A stretch of DNA of 64,000 nucleotides from Lutibacter sp. (GTDB lineage: Bacteria > Bacteroidota > Bacteroidia > Flavobacteriales > Flavobacteriaceae): positions 1 to 64,000 of the forward strand of contig NZ_JAUYUD010000017.1 of NCBI RefSeq assembly GCF_030692605.1. Direction: 5' to 3'. Shown here piece after piece: positions 1 to 8,416 of the stretch. Below the pieces are notes generated by a model, which saw only the letters and a list, made by a program, of their open reading frames with translations, was not told the DNA's origin and made no database searches. The translations under genes were made by a program, and so were the position numbers. Position 1 is the first letter of the stretch, and each line of letters opens with the position of its first letter.

Positions 1-155
1 GAACTGCCTTTTTTACCTTATTGCATTAATCTTATTGCTAATATGTTGGTCTCCACCAGAGCATATTTCCTCTTCAGATTAATGAGCATATAATACAAAT
101 TATTTTTATAAAATCCACCAACTATTTTTCAGTACATTACCCAAAAAATCAATTT

Positions 156-3100
156 ATGAAAAAGTACTTCGTATTTTTTTTATTTTTTTTATTTACTTTT
201 TTTGATGGATTTTGTCAATCTAATTGTACCGATGCACTACCTGTTTGTACCAATGCAAATTCTGGAGGTGTTGTAAATGGATTTGGCTTTGATGATTTTT
301 TTGGAAGATCTACTTCTGGCTGTTTAAAGAATGGATTAGGAGTAACTACCATTGAAACCAATTCCTTTTGGTTTCGTGTAAAATTGGCTGCAAGTGGCGA
401 GTTTGGATTTAATATTAAACCAAATAATTTAAGCGAAGATTGGGATTTTGCTGTATATGGACCCAATCCAATTTGTGGTGCTTTAGGTACGCCTATTGCC
501 TGTAATTACGATAAAGTTTCAACTACTGGCTATACAGGAGTTGGGGAAGACCCAAGTGGAAATCCTTCTACTGCCTATGAGTCTTGGATGAATGTTACTA
601 CTGGACAAGAATTTGTTGTTTTGGTAAACCAATATTCAGGTACCAATGCGGGATTTTCAATTGAATGGAAAGGAGCTGTTATAGACAATTATACGGCACC
701 GTTGGATTGTGAAATTTTATTAGATTTAGGGCCTGACAGAAATTTATGTGAAGGAAAAACATCTACCTTAAATGCTACTGTATTTGGACCATCTATAAGT
801 TATAGATGGTTTTTGTTTAATACCTTATCGGGCGCATTTGAACCAATGGTTCCATCAAGAACAACTGCCGCAATTGTTGTAAATACTACAGGTAGGTATA
901 AAGTTGAAGTAACAGATAATACTACGGGAGTAATATTAGAAGATGATATAAACATCACTTTTAACAGTATCCCAATTGCCACAACAGTTGGAAATATGGC
1001 ACTTTGCGATGTAAACGGTGATGGAATTGAAGGTTTTAATTTGGATTCAAACTCAAATGTAATCATTAATGGACAACCGAACATGACAGTGACTTATCAC
1101 ACCTCTCAACTTAATGCACAAGTTGGAGTTAACGCACTTTCTAGTCCTTATATAAGTGGAAGCAGAACTATTTGGGCGCGTTTAGAAAATAGTACCACTA
1201 AATGTTTTGATCTTACTTCCTTTGAAATTGCTGCCGTTCCAACTCCAATACCGGTAAAACCACCTGATTTGTATGAATGTGATGATAATTTGGATGGTGT
1301 AATGATTTTTAATTTAAACGTTCAGACTCCAATAATTTTAAACGGACAAGTTGGTGTTATAACGTATTATGAAGACCAAGCAAATGCAATTAATCGCAAG
1401 GGATGGATTGTTAATACCGCATCACATTCTTCCCAATCCAGAACAATATGGGTTAGAATTGAACCCAGTGCTGGTTCTAGTTGTTATCAGTTAATTTCAT
1501 TTGAATTAATTGTAATTGAAACTCCTATTGCAAATAGCATTACAAATTTATTAATTTGCGATACTAACAATGATGGATTTCATCAATTTGATTTTAGAGC
1601 CACCATAGATAGCCAAATCCTTAAAACTCAAAGCCCACTATTATTTGAGGTTAATTATTTTTCTTCTTTGGCAAATGCAAATACTAACAGTAACGCGCTC
1701 GTAGTGCCTTACATTAATGTTACACCATATGCACAAGAAAGAATTTTTGTTCGAATTCAAAATAAGAATTTCATAAATTGTTATAAAACCACAAGTTTTA
1801 CCTTGCAAGTTTTTGATACGCCTATTCATGCTCCGCCTAACGAGATTCCTATTCTGTCTTATTGCGACAATAATTTGGATGGAAATGATCGCAATGGTTT
1901 TATTCAATTTAATTTAGATGAAAGAAAGTTAGCCATACTTAAAGGACAGTCTGCTTTTGTTTTTAAAGTTGATTATTATGAAGATGCAGGTTATACCAAA
2001 AAAATCACAAATCCATTAACATATACAAATAAAATTGCTGGAGGTGGAACTATTTATGTAAGGGTGAGCAACGGCAATGCAAATAATATTTTATGCAATA
2101 CAGATACTTCTTTTCAAATTGAAGTAAGACAATTACCTAATGCGCTATTAACACCATTTGATTTAATACAATGTGATGAAGATGGGGTTACAAATGGTAT
2201 TACCGATTTTAATTTAGGGGAAGCAGATGAATATGTAACTTTAGGAAATCCCAATTTGAATGTAACATATCACCTTACTTCAAATGATGCAGCTTCTGAT
2301 ATTAATATTCTGGACAAATTTCCATTTTCTAATGGTAGAAGTCCAATAGTATTTGCACGAGTATCTAATATAAATGGATGTTATAGAATTGTACAAATTA
2401 ACTTATCAGTTTCTATTTCTTCTTTCCCTCTTGGGTATATGCATGAAATTGTTGCCTGTGATGATGATAATTTAAATGATGGAGTATATACCTTCAATTT
2501 AGCCCAATCAACTTCTGAAATATTATCACTATTTACTAATAATAATTTAAGACTTTCTTTTTTTAGAAATCAGACAGATGCTTTGTTAGAGAAGAACTCA
2601 ATTAGTAACACAAGTGCTTATTTAAATGAAATTGCTTACAGCCAAACTATTTGGGTAAGGGTTGAAAGTTCTATAGATGGTGGTTGTTTTGGAATTGCCC
2701 CAGTAATTCATTTAAAAGTAAACCCTAGACCAAAATTTGATTTGGATGAAACAGGTATAATTTGTTTAAATAACAAGCCATTAAGAATATCAACATATAA
2801 TTCAAATGGGATTTATACCTATGAATGGAGGGATAATTCGGGTACGATTGTAAGCATCCAACCTTTTGCTGATATTCTAAAAGAAGGGGTTTATTCTGTT
2901 TATGCAACTTCAAATTTAGGCTGTAAATCTTTTATTAAAAAAATAACAATTCAATCTTCTAACATTGCGAGTTTAGATGTGAATAATATTGAAATTACCG
3001 AAACTTCAAATTACACATCCGTCTCAATTACGGGCACGAATCAAGATCTTGGTATTGGTTTGTATGAATTTGCTATAGACGATGCATTAGGGACATATCA

Positions 3101-3476
3101 AGATAATTCAGTTTTTTTAGATGTAATTCCCGGTATTCACACTATTTATGTTCGTGATCAAAATGGATGTGGAACAGCTCAAGTTACATTTTATGTATTT
3201 GGTTTCCCTAAATTTTTTACACCAAATGATGATGGTCAAAATGATTATTGGAATGTACGTGGATTAGACCCTTCTGTTATACAAGAAGCCATTATTTATA
3301 TTTACGATAGGTACGGAAAAATGTTAACCACTTTTAACGCCTACCAAAGTGGATGGGATGGTTTTTATAATACTAAAAAAGCGAATTCATCAGATTATTG
3401 GTACTTAGCCAAAATGATTGATTTTAACGGAGTTGAAATAATACACAAAGGTCATTTTAGTTTGATAAGAAGGTAA
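156..3476 (+). CDS. T9SS type B sorting domain surface protein with six repeats
   Basis: A 1106-residue secreted protein. Residues 1-21 are a signal peptide (very Phe-rich, ending FCQS). The C-terminal ~85 residues begin FFTPNDDGQNDYW and contain IYIYDRYGK and GWDG, the hallmarks of the gliding-associated type B sorting domain (CHU_C), so export through T9SS to the cell surface is expected. Between them I count six units that each start with Cys-Asp-x-Asn-x-Asp-Gly followed by FNL, at about residues 282, 374, 467, 569, 672 and 767. The spacing is about 92-103 residues, and most units carry an IWVR-like strand. The Asp/Asn-rich CDxNxDG loops could bind calcium (inference). Residues ~22-180 form a separate Cys-containing N-terminal domain. 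A bidirectional terminator follows. Its usual partner, a PorP/SprF protein, is 9.5 kb away across the metal cassette. Ligand and role are unknown; adhesin is a reasonable guess. Confidence 0.9.
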   Translation: MKKYFVFFLFFLFTFFDGFCQSNCTDALPVCTNANSGGVVNGFGFDDFFGRSTSGCLKNGLGVTTIETNSFWFRVKLAASGEFGFNIKPNNLSEDWDFAVYGPNPICGALGTPIACNYDKVSTTGYTGVGEDPSGNPSTAYESWMNVTTGQEFVVLVNQYSGTNAGFSIEWKGAVIDNYTAPLDCEILLDLGPDRNLCEGKTSTLNATVFGPSISYRWFLFNTLSGAFEPMVPSRTTAAIVVNTTGRYKVEVTDNTTGVILEDDINITFNSIPIATTVGNMALCDVNGDGIEGFNLDSNSNVIINGQPNMTVTYHTSQLNAQVGVNALSSPYISGSRTIWARLENSTTKCFDLTSFEIAAVPTPIPVKPPDLYECDDNLDGVMIFNLNVQTPIILNGQVGVITYYEDQANAINRKGWIVNTASHSSQSRTIWVRIEPSAGSSCYQLISFELIVIETPIANSITNLLICDTNNDGFHQFDFRATIDSQILKTQSPLLFEVNYFSSLANANTNSNALVVPYINVTPYAQERIFVRIQNKNFINCYKTTSFTLQVFDTPIHAPPNEIPILSYCDNNLDGNDRNGFIQFNLDERKLAILKGQSAFVFKVDYYEDAGYTKKITNPLTYTNKIAGGGTIYVRVSNGNANNILCNTDTSFQIEVRQLPNALLTPFDLIQCDEDGVTNGITDFNLGEADEYVTLGNPNLNVTYHLTSNDAASDINILDKFPFSNGRSPIVFARVSNINGCYRIVQINLSVSISSFPLGYMHEIVACDDDNLNDGVYTFNLAQSTSEILSLFTNNNLRLSFFRNQTDALLEKNSISNTSAYLNEIAYSQTIWVRVESSIDGGCFGIAPVIHLKVNPRPKFDLDETGIICLNNKPLRISTYNSNGIYTYEWRDNSGTIVSIQPFADILKEGVYSVYATSNLGCKSFIKKITIQSSNIASLDVNNIEITETSNYTSVSITGTNQDLGIGLYEFAIDDALGTYQDNSVFLDVIPGIHTIYVRDQNGCGTAQVTFYVFGFPKFFTPNDDGQNDYWNVRGLDPSVIQEAIIYIYDRYGKMLTTFNAYQSGWDGFYNTKKANSSDYWYLAKMIDFNGVEIIHKGHFSLIRR

Positions 3477-3506
3477 TATTTTATTAAGTTGAAACTATTA
3501 TCATAA

Positions 3507-3535
3507 AAAAAATCAGGGTAGATCCCTGATTTTTT
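3507..3535. terminator. Bidirectional intrinsic terminator
   Basis: Perfect inverted repeat AAAAAATCAGGG - five-base loop TAGAT - CCCTGATTTTTT, with an A-run on one side and a T-run on the other. It lies between the convergent T9SS protein gene and the metal cassette, so it can serve both strands. Confidence 0.85.
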
Positions 3536-3556
3536 TATGATAATAAAAGCATTATA

Positions 3557-3994
3557 TTATTTAGTTTTGGTTGGCTTTAAATCCATCTTACATTTTGGGC
3601 AACTTCCTTCTTTTGAATACGCTTTATCTCCTTCGCATTTCATAGGACAAGCAAAAGTCATTTTAGCAGTTTCTTTAACTTTTATAACTTCTTTTATAAC
3701 TTCTGTTTTTTTGTCAGCACAACATGGTTTAGTGCAATCTGCTGCACACTCTTTCCCATCTTCTTTTGCTGCACAACATTCTTTAGATTTTTTTCCATGC
3801 TCGTGCTTATCGCCTTTACATTCAGCATGTTTTTCAGAATTTTTATCTGCACAACATGGCTTTGTACAATCTGCTGCACATTGTTTTACTTCTTTAGTTA
3901 TTTCTTTTTTTACAACTTTTTCTGCTTTTTCCTGAGCTGTTGAAATGGCAACAAAACTGAAAACCATTACTAATGATATTATTATTTTTTTCAT
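3557..3994 (-). CDS. Secreted Cys-rich metal-binding protein with HMBD-type C-terminus
   Basis: 145 residues. A signal peptide ends at STAQ (about residue 20). The middle holds two near-identical Cys-rich modules, CAADCTKPCCADK, about 44 residues apart and separated by a His/Cys segment (HAECKGDKHEHGKK, then ECCAAK). The last ~35 residues read FACPMKCEGDK..GSCPKCKMDL, the heavy-metal-binding domain (HMBD) pattern CPMx..G.CPKC.M.L. Density and spacing of Cys resemble a metallothionein-like scavenger, probably for Cu(I) in the periplasm (inference). It is the last gene of the copper cassette, 203 bp after the DUF2911 gene, with its own -7-like element at 4067-4074, so it may be transcribed alone. 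Clear family membership exists only for the C-terminal domain. Confidence 0.75.
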   Translation of the reverse strand: MKKIIISLVMVFSFVAISTAQEKAEKVVKKEITKEVKQCAADCTKPCCADKNSEKHAECKGDKHEHGKKSKECCAAKEDGKECAADCTKPCCADKKTEVIKEVIKVKETAKMTFACPMKCEGDKAYSKEGSCPKCKMDLKPTKTK

Positions 3995-4066
3995 TTCTTA
4001 TTAATTATTTTTTATTTGAATTAATTTATTTTTTACGTTTAATTAAGAGCTTTTTTGCTAAGGTAA

Positions 4067-4074
4067 CAAAGGTA
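4067..4074 (-). promoter_or_regulatory. Candidate -7 element for the Cys-rich metal protein
   Basis: The minus strand reads TACCTTTG, a full match to the Bacteroidota TAnnTTTG element, inside a short direct repeat (GGTAAC twice, 4062-4076). No TTG lies at the usual distance upstream. The long leader to the start at 3994 makes this a moderate call. Confidence 0.35.
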
Positions 4075-4197
4075 ACATAAAAAAGTATAAATTATTTCTT
4101 TACGTTTTTTAATTTAAATTTTTACACTTCTTAATCGTAATGAATTTGCAATCACAGAAACTAAATAAAACGCATTGCTAAATGAGAATGAATTCTA

Positions 4198-4767
4198 CTA
4201 TTTTATTTCAAATTCGAATTGAATTTCTATCTTTTCCCATGCAAAAGAAATGAATCCCTCGGTTTCACTTTTCTTAGAAATTCGGTATTCTAAATGATCT
4301 TTAACTACATTCAAATTATTTGGAATAATTTCAAATCTATGAACATCATCATTCTCATTATATTCATCTTTTCCATGCTGATCCCATTTATTGTTAAAAA
4401 TAATGGTCCAAGATTTTTGACCAGGAATAACGAAAAAACCATATTTCCCAGCAGGAATGACTTTTCCTTTTATAATTAAATCTTTATTAGATTCAATCCA
4501 AGTAGCTTTATGAGCACCTGCTTGCCAAACTTCATTATAAGGTAATAATCCACCAAAAATTAGGCGTCCTCGTACACTAGGCGATGAATAATCGATGTGA
4601 ATATGCGCTCCTCCAATCATTGCCATCGCAGACGTATGTGGACTAAGAGGTTTCTTTTTAGTCATTTCAGTCTTATCTGGATTTGAATTAGTATGATTGT
4701 GTTCTTGGGCATTTATATTTATGGTCACACAAAGTGTAACTAAAATAATGAATTTTATTTTTCTCAT
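4198..4767 (-). CDS. DUF2911 family secreted protein
   Basis: 189 residues with a signal peptide ending NINAQ. After a His-rich linker (EHNHTN) the body has the features of DUF2911: SPHTSAMAMIGG, the IHIDYSSPSVRGR segment with GGLLPYNEVWQAG, then HKATWIES and a PAGKYGFFVIPG strand. The family consists of small periplasmic or lipoprotein beta proteins common in Bacteroidota; its biochemical role is not established. It sits in the metal cassette 25 bp after the two-domain HMBD protein, so it is probably co-transcribed. The His-rich N-terminus (HNHTN) is compatible with metal contact, but that is inference. Confidence 0.8.
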   Translation of the reverse strand: MRKIKFIILVTLCVTININAQEHNHTNSNPDKTEMTKKKPLSPHTSAMAMIGGAHIHIDYSSPSVRGRLIFGGLLPYNEVWQAGAHKATWIESNKDLIIKGKVIPAGKYGFFVIPGQKSWTIIFNNKWDQHGKDEYNENDDVHRFEIIPNNLNVVKDHLEYRISKKSETEGFISFAWEKIEIQFEFEIK

Positions 4768-4792
4768 TTTATCGTTATTTCAAATTAAAATA

Positions 4793-5155
4793 TTAATGGT
4801 TATGCCCTTTATGAGAATCTTCTTTTTCCTTTTTCATTTCCATTTTCTTCTCAATAAGTTTCATACCACATTTTGGACATTCTCCTTTTTTATCACTCAC
4901 AACCTCAGGATGCATTGAACAAGTGTAAACCGGTTTCATCTCGGTCTTTTTAAGATCCATTTTGCATTTTGGACAATTTCCTAGCTTCTCATATTTTTTA
5001 TCTCCTTCACATTTCATTGGGCAAGAATACATTGCTTTCATTTCCATTTTTGTGGTGTCTTTTTTCATTTTAGAATGATCCATTTCTTGAGCTTTCATTG
5101 TTGAAGCTGTAAATAGTCCTATTGAAAGAATTGCAATTAAAATTTTTGTTTTCAT
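4793..5155 (-). CDS. Periplasmic protein with two heavy-metal-binding domains
   Basis: 120 residues: a signal peptide (to MKAQ, ~residue 23), then two HMBD modules. The first reads YSCPMKCEGDKKYEKLGNCPKCKMDL, split here as YSCPMKC..GNCPKCKMDL; the second reads YTCSMHPEVV..GECPKCGMKL. Each offers a C-x2-M/C and a CPxCxM set typical of Cu(I)/Ag(I) soft-ligand binding. The tail is Met/Lys/His-rich (KEDSHKGHNH). It lies 33 bp downstream of cusB in the same direction. A periplasmic copper carrier handing metal to the CusB adaptor, which carries the same domain at its N-terminus, is a plausible role (inference). Confidence 0.8.
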   Translation of the reverse strand: MKTKILIAILSIGLFTASTMKAQEMDHSKMKKDTTKMEMKAMYSCPMKCEGDKKYEKLGNCPKCKMDLKKTEMKPVYTCSMHPEVVSDKKGECPKCGMKLIEKKMEMKKEKEDSHKGHNH

Positions 5156-5188
5156 TTTTGTTTTTATTTTAAAATTAATACTATTTAT

Positions 5189-6964
5189 TTATTCAATTAT
5201 TGATTGTATAGTTCCACATTGTAACATGGATGCTCCAAAATATGGATTTATAATTTTTTCTTCAGTACTCAACCAAATAGCTCCTTTATCACTATTGGCC
5301 ATTGGGCAAAATTGTTCATATACTTTTTGATTGATTCCAAATAACTTTATACTTTTTGAAATGTTTTTGGACAAAACAATGAATTTCTCCCTTTGTACTT
5401 TAATTTCTGAATTTTTTGAAATTAATTCGGCAGAAGTTTTTAAATCTTTTTCAATGGTCATCCAATGAGTATGAGATTCTTTGTCTTTTAATAATTTCAT
5501 GTCTACATTTTTTAAGGATTTCAATAACTCAACAGCATATTTTTGTGAAGTTTTACCATCATCATTTGCAAGCGCATTTTTAATTTTAATGTAGTTGTTA
5601 AACACAAGTTTTAATTGTTGCTGAAAATTAGAAGAAACTTTTACTTTTTTAGTTATTTCAGTTGAGTTTTCAACTTTTGTTTCTTGTCTGCCGGTATGAT
5701 TTTCATGTCCAGTTGAAACTTTACCACCTTCAGTATTCATCATGCTTGGTTTGCCTTCTAACTGGGCAGCGGCATCAACACTAAAAGCACCTTGAGTTAC
5801 AATTTCTTCACCCTCTGTTAATCCTTTTTCAACAACATAACTATTCCCAAGCATAGGTCCTAATTCTATTTCTCTGATTTTAAAAATAGGATCATTGCCC
5901 GGTTTTTTAACATAAACAATAGAGCGTTTACCAGTCCACAATACTGCTGTTTTAGGAACAACCATTTTGTTTTGGTAGTGATCAAGATTTGCTTTTACAA
6001 AACCTGTTGCAAACATTTCAGGTTTTAATTTTCCGTCTTGGTTATTAATTTCTAAGCGAACTTTAGCCACACGAGTACTAGGGTCAATTACAGGATCAAT
6101 AAAACTGATAATTCCATTAAACGCCGAACCGGGCATTGCTTGAAGTGTAAAATCCATTTTATTTCCTTTTTTAAGAAAATGAAGATCACTTTCATAAGCA
6201 TCAAAAAGTACCCAAATGCGTGAAAGATCAGTAACTTCAAATAACACAGTCCCTTGCCCAACATAATCTCCCACATTAATTTGTTTGGCTGTAATTATAC
6301 CACTAGATGTAGCATAAACTTCTACATTCGTTTTAACTTTTTGGGTACTTTCAATGGTTGCAATCTGTTTTGAAGACAGTTTCCATTGAAATAATTTTTC
6401 TTTAGCAGCCTCATAAAATTCTGGATATGATTGTTTCGTTTTAACAGTTTCCAATAATTCTTGCTGTGCTGTAATTAAATCTGGCGCATAAATAAGTGCT
6501 AGCAATTGTCCTTTTCGAACACTTTCACCTGTAAAATTGACATATAATTTCTCAATTCTTCCGGGAATATATGCAACCTGACTTTGTACCAAACGCTCAT
6601 CTGCCTGAACTTTTCCAAAAAGACGAACTTCTTTAACAGATTCGTTTTTTGAAACTACTGAAGTCATAACATTGGCTAATTGAGCAGCTTCCTTTGTAAA
6701 ATGAATTTCATCAGGATCCATTGCTTCCGAAGAATTTTGATTCAATAAAATTAAATCCATCGCGCATAACGGGCATTTGCCTGGTTTATCCATTCTAATT
6801 TGAGGATGCATCGAACAAGTCCAAATTTCAGCTTTATTTTGTTCAGAAGCATGATTAAGTTCACTTTCAGAGGTTGCAGAAGAATGGAAAAATAACCATC
6901 CTAATAACAGGCCAATAATTATAAAGAGGCCATATCTGATATATTGATTTGAAAATAGTTTCAT
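5189..6964 (-). CDS. cusB: CusB-like RND efflux periplasmic adaptor with HMBD and DUF3347
   Basis: 591 residues in three parts. An N-terminal membrane anchor (residues ~9-27, IRYGLFIIIGLLLGWLFF) is followed by an HMBD (WTCSMHPQI..GKCPLCAMDL, ~48-73). The central HlyD/MFP adaptor (~90-400) has barrel-sandwich features such as VNVGDYVGQGTVL-type text and FIDPVIDPSTRVAKVR. The C-terminal ~150 residues match DUF3347, ending near the motif QFCPMA..GAIWLS and NPYFGASMLQCG. The adaptor links the inner-membrane pump CusA to the outer-membrane channel CusC and can take metal from periplasmic donors. It lies 11 bp after cusC, order cusA-cusC-cusB. Substrate Cu(I)/Ag(I) is inferred from the HMBD and CusA type rather than tested. 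Confidence 0.9.
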   Translation of the reverse strand: MKLFSNQYIRYGLFIIIGLLLGWLFFHSSATSESELNHASEQNKAEIWTCSMHPQIRMDKPGKCPLCAMDLILLNQNSSEAMDPDEIHFTKEAAQLANVMTSVVSKNESVKEVRLFGKVQADERLVQSQVAYIPGRIEKLYVNFTGESVRKGQLLALIYAPDLITAQQELLETVKTKQSYPEFYEAAKEKLFQWKLSSKQIATIESTQKVKTNVEVYATSSGIITAKQINVGDYVGQGTVLFEVTDLSRIWVLFDAYESDLHFLKKGNKMDFTLQAMPGSAFNGIISFIDPVIDPSTRVAKVRLEINNQDGKLKPEMFATGFVKANLDHYQNKMVVPKTAVLWTGKRSIVYVKKPGNDPIFKIREIELGPMLGNSYVVEKGLTEGEEIVTQGAFSVDAAAQLEGKPSMMNTEGGKVSTGHENHTGRQETKVENSTEITKKVKVSSNFQQQLKLVFNNYIKIKNALANDDGKTSQKYAVELLKSLKNVDMKLLKDKESHTHWMTIEKDLKTSAELISKNSEIKVQREKFIVLSKNISKSIKLFGINQKVYEQFCPMANSDKGAIWLSTEEKIINPYFGASMLQCGTIQSIIE

Positions 6965-6975
6965 AAGTATATATT

Positions 6976-8415
6976 TTATTGAATTTGTAAATAAGCCATT
7001 AAACGGTTCAATTTTGCAATTTCCGTATTAAAATCCGCTACAGCCTCTACTTGTTTTAATTCGTAATTAAGTGTTTGTTGTTGAATAATTAATAGGTCTG
7101 TTAAACCAACACCAGCAGATGAAAAACTTTTTATAAGAATATTTAAAGATTGGTTTGCCAAACTATATTGTTTTGCGTAAAGAACTATTTTACGTTGTGC
7201 ATCTTCATAGTTTTTAACAGCTTCATAATAGTCATTCGTAAGGGTATTAGCTGTTGCTTTTTGTTGGTGTTCTGTCGCAGTTTTGAGCTTTTCCACTTCG
7301 GTTTTCATTGCTTTATACTTTTTTCTGTAAATAGGAAGTGTAAGTGTAACCATTGGCATAATCATATCATTTCCATTCATTTCTAAAGTAGACATCGGGT
7401 TTTTGCCAATCAGAGCATAATTAAGTCCTAATCCAATCATTGGATATCCCATTTTAGTAACCATTACCTTACGAGCTTCAAGCGCCTGCTTTTCATAATT
7501 TAACATTGAAAGCATTGGGTTTTTAACTAAAATACTATCGGTAACATTCAATATTGGTATGTGCAATGAGTTCGAAATTAATGTATCAGGAATTTTTACC
7601 GATTCTTGAGCTTCTCTATTTAAAATAGAATTAAAGCGCACAATTAAAGTATTTTTTTGATCATTTAACAAAGCAATATTATTTTCTAAATCACTTGTTT
7701 CAATTTGAATTCTATACAAATCTATTAACCCAGAACCTGCCGAAGAATTCATAGGTTTATTTTGAATTGGAGCAGAAGGCTGTACTTTGCTTGGATTTGA
7801 GTTACTAGTATTTCCACTCATACTATTCATTCCTGAAGAACCAGATGAGGTTCTTTGAGAAATAGTATTTTGCATATTGCCACCTGCAGAAGAACTACTA
7901 ATACCACCAATAGATGCCGACTTAAATTTGATGAGTGAAAGCCTTTCAAGTGTATTTAAAATTTCTATATTTTTTTTTGAAATTTCAATGGCTTGTTGCA
8001 CTTTATATAAGTCGAACCACGTTTGTTGAGCTTCATAAATTACTTGTAGTTTTGCATCACGAAATGATTCATATTTTGCTTTTGCCATTAAACTCATCTC
8101 ATCTTTTGCAGCTTTTAAAGTTCCAAACCAAGGAAACATTTGCATCAACCGAAAATCAGCTAATTGTTTACCGTCAATCAATTCCATAGGGCTTAGAAAA
8201 ACGCCAGCATTTAATTCTGGGTCTGGTAAGCTCCCAACTTGAGGAACTTTTTGTAAAGCAGCTTCATATTCTGCATACTTCTGTAATACAGTTGGATTAT
8301 TTTTAGTTGCAATTTCAAGATAATTCATCAATGGATCAATTTCCTGACTAACCGCATCATTATAACTGTAAAATGTTATAATTATAATTAATATTATTTT
8401 GTTTAAATTCATCAT
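6976..8415 (-). CDS. cusC: CusC-like TolC family outer-membrane efflux channel
   Basis: 479 residues, signal peptide to DAVSQ. It has two OEP-type halves of long helices: MNYLEIATKNNPTVLQKYAEYEAAL at the N-terminus (seen in pieces) and a second half with NPMLSMLNYEKQALEARK and a final YELKQVEAVADFNTEIAKLNRL. It is the trimeric outer-membrane duct of the CusCBA pump. Residues ~165-235 are an unusual low-complexity insertion of Ser, Gly, Asn, Met and Pro (SSSAGGNMQN, SGMNSMSGNTSNSN) where the first half normally continues. The gene begins with two Met codons, either of which could start. It follows cusA after one base, so it is translationally coupled. Family assignment is firm; the insertion's role is unknown. 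Confidence 0.88.
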   Translation of the reverse strand: MMNLNKIILIIIITFYSYNDAVSQEIDPLMNYLEIATKNNPTVLQKYAEYEAALQKVPQVGSLPDPELNAGVFLSPMELIDGKQLADFRLMQMFPWFGTLKAAKDEMSLMAKAKYESFRDAKLQVIYEAQQTWFDLYKVQQAIEISKKNIEILNTLERLSLIKFKSASIGGISSSSAGGNMQNTISQRTSSGSSGMNSMSGNTSNSNPSKVQPSAPIQNKPMNSSAGSGLIDLYRIQIETSDLENNIALLNDQKNTLIVRFNSILNREAQESVKIPDTLISNSLHIPILNVTDSILVKNPMLSMLNYEKQALEARKVMVTKMGYPMIGLGLNYALIGKNPMSTLEMNGNDMIMPMVTLTLPIYRKKYKAMKTEVEKLKTATEHQQKATANTLTNDYYEAVKNYEDAQRKIVLYAKQYSLANQSLNILIKSFSSAGVGLTDLLIIQQQTLNYELKQVEAVADFNTEIAKLNRLMAYLQIQ

Positions 8416-8416
8416 A

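Noticed and set aside
1-93. Short open frames at the left edge with a hydrophobic reading (frame 2 to base 82; frame 1 to base 93)
   Set aside because: Two frames are open over so few codons that neither can be called a gene tail; no family motif is visible.
3537-3935. Plus-strand open frame of 132 codons opposite the Cys-rich metal protein
   Set aside because: It is the mirror image of the Cys-rich gene, has no own family features, and starts inside the terminator tail.
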